From Pandoraea commovens (lineage in GTDB: Bacteria > Pseudomonadota > Gammaproteobacteria > Burkholderiales > Burkholderiaceae), in assembly GCF_902459615.1 (NCBI RefSeq), contig NZ_CABPSA010000001.1, forward strand, positions 62,001 through 126,000: a DNA stretch of 64,000 bases, read 5' to 3'. Position 1 is the stretch's first letter. Each line of letters starts with the position of its first letter. The translations under genes were made by a program, and so were the position numbers. The notes below the pieces were generated by a model, which saw only the letters and a program-made list of their open reading frames with translations, was not told where the DNA came from and searched no databases. This document shows positions 17,451-27,436 of the stretch, one piece after another.

Positions 17451-20156
17451 TTACCAGCTCCAGCGCAAGCCCAGTGTTGCCGACACGCTCTGCTGGCGGG
17501 TATCGTCGATTTGCGTGAGGTAAGCGAGCGTGGCGTACACGCTCGCGTGCTTGTTGAAGCGTCCGGCGACGCCGATGCCGAACTGTGCCGCCGTGGTGTT
17601 CGCGCTGCTGACGATCGGTGTGGTGCCGCCGAAGATGGCGCGGCCGTCGTTGCCGAACGTATGCAGCAGGTTGAACAGAAGGTAAGGTCGCAGCAATCCG
17701 CGTGCGCCGTCGTAATTGCCTTCCAGACGTGCGCCGATGCGCGCAAGCCAGCTATTGGTGTTGGCGAACGCCACCGACGAGACGGCGTCCGTCAGATCGT
17801 TGAGCGACTGATGCTGGTAGACGATCTGCGCCTGCGGTTCGAGCATGAGGCCGGGCGTTAGCCGAATCGGCCAGCCAGCTTCGAGCGACGCAGCCACCGC
17901 CTTGCCATGCGTGCTTGTGTTCATTCCGCTCACGGGCTTCGATTCATATTGGAGCGCAGAGCCGAGTACGACCGCGTCGACGTAGGCGAGGTTGGGCATC
18001 ACATGGGTCCAGTACAGCCCCGCGCTGTACATATCCAGCCCCAGCGATCCGGTGTGCGTGTCCATCGACCCCAGTGCGCTGCCCTGCGTGTCGCCGTAGG
18101 CACGCGTCCATCCTGCAATGATCCCGATGTGGTCGTGATGCCCGCTGTCCGTGCTGCGCGAGAAGAGATCGTGGCCGACCTGCACGCCGCCGATGTTGCC
18201 GTCGAACTGTGGCGACACGTCGCCCTTGGCGCGGAACTGTTCGGTTTGTCCCCAGACGCGTGCCCAACCCGCCGGTAGTACACCGTTCTCCGTCAGCAAA
18301 CCCTGTTGCCCCTGTCGCTCGTGAAACGTGCCCATCTGCGCAAAGCCCGCGACGCGTGCGATTTCCGGCATCGCCGAATAGACGGGGACTTCCACGCGAT
18401 AGATGGGCATGGGCGTCGAACCTACGGCGGCCGTCGGTGGGCTGCCCGCTGCGCCGACAGGCGAGAGCACTGTGGTGACGGTCTGGCCGGTGACCGGGTC
18501 GACGTAGGTCACGGCGGTGGCCACCGGCACTGTCGAGCGCAGGAACCAGCTGTTTTCCGAGCCGGGGGTCGTACCCCCGCGATACAGGTAGTAGGTGTAT
18601 GCCCCCTGGCTGACCGTGCCGCCGAGGGCGAACGCACTGGCGCTCGACGTCGCGCCGCCCACGGCGTTGACCATCGGAATGCCGTTACCGGTTGTGAGTC
18701 CGCCCGCACCGCCCATATTGTTGACGGCAATCGTCGTGCTGCCGCCGATGGTGCCGCCGCTAACCGTCAGCGGAGCGACTTTGGACGCGTCGTCGCCCAG
18801 CACCGTATCGATGGCGAGCTTGCCGCCGCTACCGGTGTAGTTGCCGGTAACGGTCAGCGTGCCATTTCCGCTGCCGTCGCCCGGGTGCACGGTCCCGGCG
18901 TTGGTCAGGTTGCCCGTGAGCGTCCCCGTACCTGCGAGTGTGGCCCCTGCGGCGACTTGAGACGTCGCTCCGCCGAGCGTGCTGTTCAGATTGAACACGC
19001 CGCTTTGAAACTGCGCGGTCGTGAAGTTGCCGCTTCCGGTCCACGTCCAATTGTCGCCCTGCATGTTGAGCGTGCCGAAGTTCACGAAGGCGTTGCTCGC
19101 CGTACCCGTGCCCTGCAAGTTGACGCGACTGACCGCACTGTTGCCACCATCCGCCGTGCCGATAATCTGCGAACCGGTTTGCAGCGTGAGGGTATTGGAT
19201 TTCGCCGCCGCGTTCATGGCGATGGCGGTACCGACATCGCTCTCGATGAGGCCTGCGTTGGTGATCGTGATCGTGCCATTGACCGTGCGAACGCCGAAGC
19301 CTTGCCGACTGATGATCTGGCCGCCCGACTGGTTCACGATGGACGACGTGAATCCCGATGCGGTGTTCGACACGATGGCGTCGCTGTTGACGCCGCGCGC
19401 TTCGATGTAGCCGCTGTTCGTGAGGTTATTGTTGTTGCCTTGCATGAAGACGGTGAATGACCGGTTCGACGCCGTGCCGCCCGTGGTGATAAGCGTGCCA
19501 CTGTTCGTCACGGTACTTTGTCCGCCTACGACGCTGATCGCGCGGCTGCCGCCGCCATTGGCGGTGATCGTGCCAGTGTTGACGAAGGTGCTGTTCAGGC
19601 CGAGGCCGGACGATTGTCCCCAGGCCGCTGTCATGCCGTAGGCGTTCGGGCCATTGACGGTAATCGTCCCGTTGTTGGTCAGCGAACCATTGTTGCCGTT
19701 GACGGCCATGCCGTCGTTTTCGTAGCCCGATGTCGAAATGATGCCGGTCGATGTGTTGACCAGCACATTGTTGTCGTGTGCACCGAGAATGGCAGCGCCG
19801 CGCCCGGGCTGAGGAGCGTTGGCCCCGGTGATGCTGACGGTGCCGCTGTTGGTGATCGTGCTCGATGTATCGACTGTGATGGTGGCGACGTCGGCGGTAG
19901 TCCGAACCGAACTGATGCTGGCCCCTTGCTGTACGTTCACGTTGACGCCTGTGCTGCCAGCTTGCGCGGCAACCACGCCGTCGGTGCCCGTGCAGGTCAC
20001 GGTTGTGCCACTGGCGGGGGCGACGTTATCGCATGCGGCACGCGCCTGAGCGGTGATGCATAGCGCCAGCGCGATAATGAGGGGCTTCAGAGGCAGGGGT
20101 GGCGACTGGCACGGCGCATGCCGGACGAACTCAACTGCACGTGGCGAGATTGTCAT
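17451..20156 (-). CDS. Type V autotransporter (classical, beta-helix passenger)
   Basis: A 901-residue outer-membrane protein that exports its own passenger. There is a 40-residue signal peptide ending A-Q-A-R-A-A. The passenger (about 41-620) is rich in repeated T-N-S-G-T and N-T-G-T-I-T units and contains a typical autotransporter repeat, S-G-T-G-T-L-T-G-N-L. The C-terminal 270 residues form the beta-barrel and end in the aromatic L-G-L-R-W-S-W, the expected membrane-insertion signal. No catalytic motif is visible in the passenger, so adhesion is more likely than enzymatic action, though this is inferred. AGGAG precedes the start. Confidence 0.9.
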   Translation of the reverse strand: MTISPRAVEFVRHAPCQSPPLPLKPLIIALALCITAQARAACDNVAPASGTTVTCTGTDGVVAAQAGSTGVNVNVQQGASISSVRTTADVATITVDTSSTITNSGTVSITGANAPQPGRGAAILGAHDNNVLVNTSTGIISTSGYENDGMAVNGNNGSLTNNGTITVNGPNAYGMTAAWGQSSGLGLNSTFVNTGTITANGGGSRAISVVGGQSTVTNSGTLITTGGTASNRSFTVFMQGNNNNLTNSGYIEARGVNSDAIVSNTASGFTSSIVNQSGGQIISRQGFGVRTVNGTITITNAGLIESDVGTAIAMNAAAKSNTLTLQTGSQIIGTADGGNSAVSRVNLQGTGTASNAFVNFGTLNMQGDNWTWTGSGNFTTAQFQSGVFNLNSTLGGATSQVAAGATLAGTGTLTGNLTNAGTVHPGDGSGNGTLTVTGNYTGSGGKLAIDTVLGDDASKVAPLTVSGGTIGGSTTIAVNNMGGAGGLTTGNGIPMVNAVGGATSSASAFALGGTVSQGAYTYYLYRGGTTPGSENSWFLRSTVPVATAVTYVDPVTGQTVTTVLSPVGAAGSPPTAAVGSTPMPIYRVEVPVYSAMPEIARVAGFAQMGTFHERQGQQGLLTENGVLPAGWARVWGQTEQFRAKGDVSPQFDGNIGGVQVGHDLFSRSTDSGHHDHIGIIAGWTRAYGDTQGSALGSMDTHTGSLGLDMYSAGLYWTHVMPNLAYVDAVVLGSALQYESKPVSGMNTSTHGKAVAASLEAGWPIRLTPGLMLEPQAQIVYQHQSLNDLTDAVSSVAFANTNSWLARIGARLEGNYDGARGLLRPYLLFNLLHTFGNDGRAIFGGTTPIVSSANTTAAQFGIGVAGRFNKHASVYATLAYLTQIDDTRQQSVSATLGLRWSW

Positions 20157-20324
20157 ATCGCACTCCTGAGGGTGACGAGTTTTTATTTCATCGTGCGCAA
20201 TTCGAGTGAGTTCAAATTAGGTGTTCCGCTCGACAATTACAAATGTCGGCGTTGTATTTTGGTGAGTTGTAATAAGTTGTTACCGTTATCTCGATTTTCT
20301 AAAGGTTATTGAGTCGATCAGCGT

Positions 20325-20714
20325 ATGCCATCCTCTATTCGTAATTCGCTTCTCTGGATTTTCGACGTGTTCGAACGTGACGACACCTTCATGCACAAGC
20401 GGATGTTCGGTGCGGAAGCGGCGTATCTGAACGGGCGGCAATGCGTTGCCGTGATCGACCGGGATCCACCGTGGGATGGGCTTCTGGTGTGCACGTCGCG
20501 TGAACACCATGCGTCGCTCATTGAGGAGATGCCGGCGTTGCGCCCGCATCCGGTTCTGGGGAAATGGCTTTATATCCCGCAATCGGAAATTGAATTCGAG
20601 GCGGTTGTCGAGCGCGTGACGAAATTGGTGCTTGCCGGAGATTCACGTATTGGCATTGAGCCAAAACCCAGGAAACCACGTAAATCCGTAAAGAAGCGCG
20701 CGTCGTCTCTATAA
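20325..20714 (+). CDS. TfoX N-terminal-like domain protein
   Basis: A 129-residue cytoplasmic protein. The segment H-K-R-M-F-G-A-E-A-A-Y-L-N-G-R near residue 25 and the later pattern H-P-V-L-G-K-W-L-Y resemble the TfoX/Sxy N-terminal domain family, whose single-domain members are mostly uncharacterised. The C-terminal tail is basic (K-P-R-K-P-R-K). It is divergent from the autotransporter across 168 AT-rich bases. The ribosome site is weak and the family assignment is by eye only. Confidence 0.6.
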   Translation: MPSSIRNSLLWIFDVFERDDTFMHKRMFGAEAAYLNGRQCVAVIDRDPPWDGLLVCTSREHHASLIEEMPALRPHPVLGKWLYIPQSEIEFEAVVERVTKLVLAGDSRIGIEPKPRKPRKSVKKRASSL

Positions 20715-20759
20715 ACGATTTATTGATAACTCGCGCGCTTCGGTATTGCCGATATCGCT

Positions 20760-22298
20760 TTAGTCGGCAGCGACGTGAACCATCTCTTCGGTTTCGCCGG
20801 GTGCCTTTTTCTTCATGCGGATGAACAGCAATAGCGGCATGACGATAATCGTCAGGAACAGCATGAGACGGAAATCGTCGAGGTAAGCAATCATCGCCGC
20901 CTGACGTGTCACCTCCGCGTTGAGCGCGGCCATCGCGGCGGCCCCGTACGTCTGCACGTAAGTCTCGACGCCTTGTGTGAATGGCGTAATGCGCTCGGAA
21001 AGTACCGCGTGGTTGACCTGCGTATTCTGCGTGAGGAGTGTCTGCACGACCGAAATGCCGATACTGCTGCCGATGTTGCGAGACAGACTGTAGATTGCGG
21101 CACCGTCCGCACGGAATTGGCCCGGAAGCGTGGCGAACGTGACGGTAGTCAGCGGCACGAACACGAAACCCAGCCCAAAGCCCTGAATCACGCCCGGCCA
21201 GACGATGTCCGACGGACTCAGCGTCAGCGAGTAGCCGGCCATCATGTGGAGCGAATAGGCGGTCAGCGCGAAGCCGAAACCCAGCAGGTAGCGGACGTCG
21301 ACCTTGCCGACCAGTCGCCCGACGATCAGCATGGCGGCCATCGTGCCCGCGCCGGAAGGTGCCGTGACGAGCCCGGTCAGGATCGCGGGGTAGCCGAACA
21401 GGCTTTGCAGCATCGGCGGGAGTAGGGCCCGCGTGGCATAGAGAATGATGCCGACCACGAAAATATAGACGACGCCCGTATTGAAATTCCGGTCGCGCAG
21501 CAGTGCACGGTTGAAGAACGAATGTTCGCCCGCCGTCCATGTATGGACGATGAAGTACGCGAAGCAGATGATTGCGCCCAGCATCTCCAGCCAGATTTCC
21601 GTCGAATTCAGCCAGTCCTGCTGTTCGCCGCGGTCGAGCAGGAGCTGCAGCAGACCGATGGCAAGACCCAGTGTGACGAAGCCCAGCGCATCGAACTTGC
21701 CCGCTTTCTGTTCCGGCGGTTCCTTCAGATAAGCGGCGATGCCGAGGAAGGCAATCAGCCCGATGGGCAGGTTGATGTAGAACACCCAGCGCCAGTTATA
21801 GCTGTCGGTGAGCCAGCCGCCGAGCGATGGTCCGAGAATCGGGCCCACCATCACACCCATCCCGAAGACGGCCATCGCCGAGCCGTGCTTGCTCGGCGGG
21901 TTGATATCGAGCATGGTCGCCTGCGAGAGCGGCACCAATGCTGCGCCGCAGATACCCTGGAACAGACGCGCTGCCACAATCTCCGTGAGCGAGTGCGCCA
22001 TGCCGCACAGCGCAGAGGCGATGGTGAAGCCTGCGACCGACCACAGGAAGACGCGTCGGCGTCCAAAGCGCGCGCACAGCGTGCCGGTGAGCGGCGTGGC
22101 GATGGCGGCGGCCACGATATAGGACGTCAGAACCCACGTGATCGAGTCCTGCGATGCCGCCAGACTGCCTTGCATGTGGGGCAATGCAACGTTGGCGATG
22201 GTGCTGTCGAGCGTCTGCAACACCGTTGCCAGCATGACGGACACGCTGACGAGCGCCCGGTGTTTGCCCGGATCGTCAGCCAATTTTGGGGATGCCAC
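20760..22298 (-). CDS. DHA2-family MFS multidrug efflux permease (EmrB type)
   Basis: A 512-residue, 14-helix drug:H+ antiporter. It has the DHA2 motifs L-D-S-T-I-A-N-V-A-L-P near the start, W-V-L-T-S-Y in helix 2, and G-P-I-L-G-P-S-L-G-G-W in helix 5. Such proteins export hydrophobic toxicants, often with a HlyD partner, but none is adjacent here. The start is GTG at 22298 with AGAGGA upstream. The MarR-type gene lies 118 bases upstream on the same strand, an arrangement like emrR-emrB, so repression by that regulator is likely. Confidence 0.92.
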   Translation of the reverse strand: MASPKLADDPGKHRALVSVSVMLATVLQTLDSTIANVALPHMQGSLAASQDSITWVLTSYIVAAAIATPLTGTLCARFGRRRVFLWSVAGFTIASALCGMAHSLTEIVAARLFQGICGAALVPLSQATMLDINPPSKHGSAMAVFGMGVMVGPILGPSLGGWLTDSYNWRWVFYINLPIGLIAFLGIAAYLKEPPEQKAGKFDALGFVTLGLAIGLLQLLLDRGEQQDWLNSTEIWLEMLGAIICFAYFIVHTWTAGEHSFFNRALLRDRNFNTGVVYIFVVGIILYATRALLPPMLQSLFGYPAILTGLVTAPSGAGTMAAMLIVGRLVGKVDVRYLLGFGFALTAYSLHMMAGYSLTLSPSDIVWPGVIQGFGLGFVFVPLTTVTFATLPGQFRADGAAIYSLSRNIGSSIGISVVQTLLTQNTQVNHAVLSERITPFTQGVETYVQTYGAAAMAALNAEVTRQAAMIAYLDDFRLMLFLTIIVMPLLLFIRMKKKAPGETEEMVHVAAD

Positions 22299-22416
22299 GG
22301 TAATTCCTCTGGTAGATCGTCGTTCTGGTCGCGCCCGACGTTGTTATGTGTCGCTAAGCGCTGGAATGGCGCTCGTCTCCTCCTGTTGCCGTGTTCTCCG
22401 ATCTTTACTCCGCTCT

Positions 22417-22914
22417 TTACTCCGTTGGCTCCGGATCTGCCTCCTCACGTCGACGCACCGGCACCGGGCATTCCGCCTCGGCGCGCGTCAGATTGGCCAG
22501 CACTTTGCCGAGCAGTCGGGATAGTTCGGCGCGCTCCGCTGGCGTGAGATCGGCCAGCGCCTCACGTTCCGTGACGTTCGCGAAGGCGACGATCGTGTCG
22601 ATCTTGGCTTCGGAGGCGTCCGTCAGATAGAGCAGATGGGCGCGTTTGTCCTTCGGATCACGTTCGCGGCGCACCAGCCCCTTTTCCCGTAGACGATCCA
22701 GCAGGCGGACGAGCGCCATCGGCGTGAGTTCCATGCGCTCGGCGAGTTCGGCCTGCGTCTGCACGCCGTAGCGGTGCAACATCACCAGGACGCGGCATTG
22801 GGCGCGTGTCAGATCGAAATTACCCCGCGCGCGGCGGTCGAACAGGCGCGAGTAGACCCGTGCCGTGTCGTGCACCAGCGTGCCGAACCGGGAAGACCAG
22901 TCGATTTTCGGCAT
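22417..22914 (-). CDS. MarR-family transcriptional regulator
   Basis: A 165-residue winged-helix regulator. The helix-turn-helix core includes T-Q-A-E-L-A-E-R-M-E-L-T-P-M-A-L-V-R-L-L-D, followed by the wing R-R-E-R-D-P-K-D-K-R-A-H-L-L-Y-L-T. Family members are dimers that release DNA on binding phenolic or lipophilic ligands. It lies upstream of, and in the same direction as, the DHA2 pump, its probable target. Its stop codon lies in the central copy of a short tandem repeat (TCTTTACTCCG at 22402-22412 and 22414-22424). Confidence 0.9.
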   Translation of the reverse strand: MPKIDWSSRFGTLVHDTARVYSRLFDRRARGNFDLTRAQCRVLVMLHRYGVQTQAELAERMELTPMALVRLLDRLREKGLVRRERDPKDKRAHLLYLTDASEAKIDTIVAFANVTEREALADLTPAERAELSRLLGKVLANLTRAEAECPVPVRRREEADPEPTE

Positions 22915-23304
22915 GTCTTGGAATGTCGTGGTCGATCACCGGACCAGCGTTGAACGGAACAGTTGCACGTCGCGTCGGTTCGGCAAATTAGTAAACAGGT
23001 TTAGCATTTTGCCAGAGTCTTTCTTCGGACGGCAACTGTCGCAAATAGGTGACAAAGGGATGGGAAGGAAGGGGCGGGGACGTCGCGGTTTTGGGCGTTT
23101 CATACGGCGCGACGGGGGTTCCCGGGCGGTTGGCACGACGAACCGACGGGCGGGCGTAGCCGTGCCGTCAAACTGTGAAAAACCTAACGAAAATAAGCAC
23201 TTGACACTTCGCCTCGGCGGGTCAAGAAAGGAATTGTGCGATGCACCGGCGCTAACGCCCGTGCACGGCACCCGCCCTTTCATTGACCTTAAGGAGTGTC
23301 AATC
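22915..23304. other. Intergenic region with possible promoter
   Basis: About 390 bp between the divergent marR-type and FeeM-like genes. TTGACA at 23201-23206 is a perfect -35 match, but the hexamer 17 bases downstream is a poor -10. I see no small gene or RNA. Confidence 0.4.
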
Positions 23305-24204
23305 ATGTTTGACCTTGCACAAGTTTCGGATGTCCTCTCGATTTCCCATGCAGACCGGCCGGCTGGAAACCTCCGTCCTGCGTCATCACCCGCAGTTGCC
23401 CGGGCCTCGGCGTCAGCCACGTCCGGCGTTGGTGCGCTGCGCGAAGAACGTCTGCCGTTTGTCGTCACCATCGCGAGCGACGAATCGTCTTTGCGCGACG
23501 CCGTTGCAATGCGTCAGGCGGCCTATGGCCGTCATTTGCCCGAGCTTGCGGCAACGCTGAGCGAGCCGGAGATCAGCGACCGGGAGGCGGGCGCCGTTGT
23601 GCTGGTGGCGCGCGCCCGGCTCGACGGTGCGGTGCTCGGCACGATGCGGATCCAGACCAATCGTTATCAGGCCTTGCATCTTGAGGATTCCGCACCGTTG
23701 CCCGAATGGCTCGACAGCGCAGCGCTTGCGGAAGCCACGCGTCTTGGCGTGGTGGCGGGGCCAGTGGGACGCGTCGTCAAGACGGCGCTTTTCAAGGCGT
23801 TCTATCAGTACTGCCTGGTCTCGGGCATCGACTGGATGGTGATTACGGCCCGCCCGCCGCTGCATCGGCAGTACGAAGCGCTGATGTTTACGGACGTCTT
23901 CCCGTCACAGGGTCTGATCCCGATGGCGCACGTCGGCGGAATCGGGCATCGGGTGCTGGCGCTGGATGTGGCGCAGGCACGCACGCGCTGGCAATCGGCC
24001 GGTCACCCTTTGTTTGCCTATATGTGCCTCACCCATCACCCCGACTTGCGTCTCGGCATGCCGAGCGAAGGGGCGCTTGCGGAGGTACGGAGCGGCGACG
24101 GGTCAGTGTCGGTTGAAGCCAGTGTTGGCGCGCATTTGCGGGATTTATCTTTTGCTGCCGACGAGGTACGATGCGTAGCAGCAGGCTACAGCCTGGCGGT
24201 GTAA
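23305..24204 (+). CDS. FeeM-like N-acyl amino acid synthase / GNAT-fold protein
   Basis: A 299-residue protein resembling the N-acyl amino acid synthase FeeM core, which transfers an acyl chain from acyl-ACP to an amino acid and is structurally close to autoinducer synthases and GNAT enzymes. The supporting pattern is the V-A-M-R-Q-A-A-Y-G-R-H-L-P block near residue 68, a glycine/arginine L-G-T-M-R-I-Q strand, then E-A-T-R-L-G-V-V and the later Y-E-A-L-M-F-T-D-V-F-P. The ATG at 23305 follows AAGGAG by eight bases, whereas the GTG at 23296 overlaps that site. It sits 217 bases upstream of a large GGDEF/EAL gene on the same strand. Activity is inferred. Confidence 0.7.
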   Translation: MFDLAQVSDVLSISHADRPAGNLRPASSPAVARASASATSGVGALREERLPFVVTIASDESSLRDAVAMRQAAYGRHLPELAATLSEPEISDREAGAVVLVARARLDGAVLGTMRIQTNRYQALHLEDSAPLPEWLDSAALAEATRLGVVAGPVGRVVKTALFKAFYQYCLVSGIDWMVITARPPLHRQYEALMFTDVFPSQGLIPMAHVGGIGHRVLALDVAQARTRWQSAGHPLFAYMCLTHHPDLRLGMPSEGALAEVRSGDGSVSVEASVGAHLRDLSFAADEVRCVAAGYSLAV

Positions 24205-24421
24205 TGCCGTTATTCGAAATAACGTTATCCCGTCGTTTGCAACAGGCAGTATTTTGCACGACGGCGGTAACGCGTAGGACGGGCGAGAGACACCTGCCCG
24301 TGTCGGCCGGAAGGCGGCCGCACGGGACAGGGCCGGCCCGGCCGGGGAGGCGGGCTTCGATGCTCGCCTTATCCGGGGATCAACACGGGGGCGACCAACG
24401 AGATAAGGGCACAAAAGTCAT

Positions 24422-27400
24422 ATGGCGGGGGAACTCGGCAACGAGCGCGACGACGGCCGTAATTCGAACGATTTTTCCGATGAGTTGAGCGAACTCACCG
24501 GCACGCGGCGCCGTTGGCGCATCACGGCCCGGCTCGACGAACTCTTTCGCAGCATTTCCCTTTACGCGGTGCCCGCAGCGATCATGCTGCTCTCCGGCAT
24601 CGTGCTCATGTTCCAGGAAAGTCAGTACGCCGTGCGCGGCGCCACCCCGGTGAGCTTTCAGGCGCAGGGTGATCTTCCTGCGACGTTCAATCCGCCGATG
24701 GCACAGGGAGCGCTGGAGCGCGCGCCGCTGGTCCAGCAATTCAGCACGCATCTGTCCGAAGCGCCCGTGTGGTTCCGCTTCTCGGTGCCGCCGGTGGGCG
24801 GGCAGGAGCGAACCGTCATCGAGTTTCCCTCGCGACACGCGCAGACGCTTGCCTGCTGGCGAAGCCCCGACACGCCGGCCATCGGCCGCGCCGACCGGGG
24901 TGATGTCAGCGGCGCGATTCGCGTGTCGAAGGCGGGCTTCTCGATCGACCTCGGACATCTGGTCGAGCCGGTCACGTTGCTGTGCCAGGGCACGTTCTCC
25001 GGCCCGGCGCATCTGTCGCTCGTCGCCTGGCCCGGGCCTGAGTTACGCATCTCCGAGAGGGAATTTCATCGCAGCAACGGTTTGCTCGAAGGCGGTCTGC
25101 TGACGCTCTCGGCGTTCGTGCTCGTCACCGCCATCATCAACAAGGAATGGTTGTATGTGCTGTTCGCCGCCTGGCTGATCGGCAACCTGCGACTCGCCGC
25201 CAACTCGCTCGGCGCAGACACGCAGTGGCTGGAGCGCGCCATTCCGATGGAATGGGACGCACTGGTCCGCAAGGCGACGTTCGCCATCTATTACGTGCTG
25301 ACCTATTCGCTGTTCACGCAGCTATTCAAGAAGGAACTGCGCCTGATCGGCTTGCGCTGGATGGTGATGGTGTTGCAATGGGCCGGCGTGGTGCTGTGCT
25401 GCGCCGCCATCGCGTTGCCGTATGCGCACTTCATTCCGGTGCTGTGGGCCGTGGCGGCCTTGGGCATCGTGATCGTGCTGGTGCTGCTCGTGCGCATTCT
25501 GGTGCTCACGCGCTCTCGCGTGGCGGTCTGGTACAGCGCATCGCTGGCCATCGTTCTGTTCGCGACATTCTCCGAGGTCATCGCCGCCGCCTTCAATGCG
25601 CGCGCGTTGTCGTCGGCGCTCAACAGCGTGACGGCGGCGTTGTTCTCGAGCCTGATGGCCGCGTTGGCGATTGCGGAGCAGATGCGTCTGGAGCACAAGG
25701 GCAAACTCGAAGCCCAGACCGAATTGCGCAACGCCTACGACGTGACGCCGGTCGGCCTCTTCACGCTGAACGATCAGGGGGTGTTCGTCCGGGGCAACGC
25801 GGCGCTGCACACCATGCTCGGCATTCCCAACACTGAGGGACGCACGTTCCGCTGGGACCAGTATTTCGGTCAGAGCACATGGCGCATGCTGCTCGACGTT
25901 GCTCAGCACAGCGACGAGTCCGAGCTCGAAATCCTCTCGCTGCCTCGCGACGACGGGCGCATCAGCCGTTACCTCGTCAAAGCGATTTTCTCCGACGGAC
26001 GTATCGAAGGGTCTTTGCAGGACATTACGGAACGCGCCCGCACGATGGAGCAACTGCGTTATCTGGCGGAGAACGACCCGCTCACGGGCGTCTCGAACCG
26101 GCGTGGCATCGAAAAATCGCTGGGCGAAGCCATCCGCACGCTCTCGGATTCGCGTCCGGCGGCGCTGGCGTATCTCGATCTGGATCGCTTCAAACTCGTC
26201 AACGACCTGTTCGGGCATGCCGCGGGTGACGAGGTGCTGCGTCAGGCCTGCGACCGGATGCGCGCGCGGTTGTCGACGGAACAGAGCGTGGGACGCACCG
26301 GTGGCGACGAGTTCATCGTGGTCTTCCGCGACGCCACCATCAAGGAAGCAGCGGCGGTGGCGCGACGCCTGGTGGACGCTATCGCCGGAGAGCCGTATCA
26401 GATCGGCGAGCGGGCGTTTCAGGTACGCGCGTCGGCCGGTGTCATCGAGCTGACGACCGACATGCGTGTGCCCGACGCGATTTCGTCCGCCGACCGGGCC
26501 TGCCGTGAGGCAAAGAAGAGCCGTCGCGAACTGGTCGTCTACGAACGCGGGGCAGCGGCGTTCCGGGAGCGTCTGGCGGAGTTGCGTCTGATCGACGCGC
26601 TCGACGCTGGTCTCACGCCCAACACGTTGTTCCTGGAAATGCAGCCGATCATGGAGATGGCGTCGCCGGGCGACTCGCTGAACTTCGAGGTGCTGCTACG
26701 CATGCGCGATTCGGACGGCAATATCGTGCCGGCGTCGCGCATCATCAGTGCTGCCGAAGAGAACGGCACGATCGGCATGATCGACAAATGGGTGCTCACG
26801 AATACGTTGGCGTGGATCGATGCGCATCGGGATCAGTTGTCCAAGACACGCTTCGTTTGCGTCAACCTCTCGGGGGCGTCGCTCAACGACGAGCATTTCG
26901 TGCGGGATATCTTTGCGACGCTGGCCGCGCATGAGCGTTCGGTGGGACTGCTGTGCATCGAAATCACCGAGACGGTCGCGTTGCACGATCTCGACAACAC
27001 GCGACGCTTCGTCGACCGCATCCACCAGTTGGGCGGGCGCATCGCGCTGGACGACTTCGGCGCGGGCTTCAGTTCGTTTTCCTATCTTAAGGACCTCGCG
27101 GTCGACGCGATCAAGATCGACGGCGCGTTCGTCAAGAGCATGGCGGCGCACCCGGCCAATCTGGCTATTGTCGAGGCCATCGTGGCGCTCGCCAAGAACC
27201 TCGGTATCCGCAGCGTGGCGGAGTGGGTCGAAGACGCCGCAACGCTGGAAGCGCTCTCCGAGCTTGGCGTCGACTACGTGCAGGGCTTTCTCATTGCCCG
27301 GCCGCAAACGCCTGAAGCGATCCTCGCCGCCGACTCGGCCGCAAGCTTTATTCGCGATCCGCAACTGGCGACTTTGCTCGGCGAACTGGAGCAGTCTTTC

Positions 27401-27436
27401 TATCGCTCCCAGGGTAACCGCTCGGCGCTGCACTGA
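24422..27436 (+). CDS. Membrane PAS-GGDEF-EAL c-di-GMP protein
   Basis: A 1004-residue protein. Residues 40-60 form one helix, followed by a periplasmic region to about 220 and about seven helices to 420, a layout like 7TMR-DISM sensors. A PAS-like domain spans about 440-540. GGDEF begins at 627 with intact G-G-D-E-F but no RxxD I-site. In the EAL domain the signature reads E-V-L-L-R (Glu 756), with the other catalytic blocks kept: I-T-E-T, L-D-D-F-G-A-G, K-I-D-G and Q-G-F. E-V-L retains the metal-binding Glu, so phosphodiesterase activity is plausible. The ribosome site before the start is weak. Which activity dominates is unknown. Confidence 0.9.
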   Translation: MAGELGNERDDGRNSNDFSDELSELTGTRRRWRITARLDELFRSISLYAVPAAIMLLSGIVLMFQESQYAVRGATPVSFQAQGDLPATFNPPMAQGALERAPLVQQFSTHLSEAPVWFRFSVPPVGGQERTVIEFPSRHAQTLACWRSPDTPAIGRADRGDVSGAIRVSKAGFSIDLGHLVEPVTLLCQGTFSGPAHLSLVAWPGPELRISEREFHRSNGLLEGGLLTLSAFVLVTAIINKEWLYVLFAAWLIGNLRLAANSLGADTQWLERAIPMEWDALVRKATFAIYYVLTYSLFTQLFKKELRLIGLRWMVMVLQWAGVVLCCAAIALPYAHFIPVLWAVAALGIVIVLVLLVRILVLTRSRVAVWYSASLAIVLFATFSEVIAAAFNARALSSALNSVTAALFSSLMAALAIAEQMRLEHKGKLEAQTELRNAYDVTPVGLFTLNDQGVFVRGNAALHTMLGIPNTEGRTFRWDQYFGQSTWRMLLDVAQHSDESELEILSLPRDDGRISRYLVKAIFSDGRIEGSLQDITERARTMEQLRYLAENDPLTGVSNRRGIEKSLGEAIRTLSDSRPAALAYLDLDRFKLVNDLFGHAAGDEVLRQACDRMRARLSTEQSVGRTGGDEFIVVFRDATIKEAAAVARRLVDAIAGEPYQIGERAFQVRASAGVIELTTDMRVPDAISSADRACREAKKSRRELVVYERGAAAFRERLAELRLIDALDAGLTPNTLFLEMQPIMEMASPGDSLNFEVLLRMRDSDGNIVPASRIISAAEENGTIGMIDKWVLTNTLAWIDAHRDQLSKTRFVCVNLSGASLNDEHFVRDIFATLAAHERSVGLLCIEITETVALHDLDNTRRFVDRIHQLGGRIALDDFGAGFSSFSYLKDLAVDAIKIDGAFVKSMAAHPANLAIVEAIVALAKNLGIRSVAEWVEDAATLEALSELGVDYVQGFLIARPQTPEAILAADSAASFIRDPQLATLLGELEQSFYRSQGNRSALH

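Noticed and set aside
22402-22424. Tandem TCTTTACTCCG repeat as a regulatory site
   Set aside because: Only two copies, spanning the marR stop codon; more likely a small local duplication.
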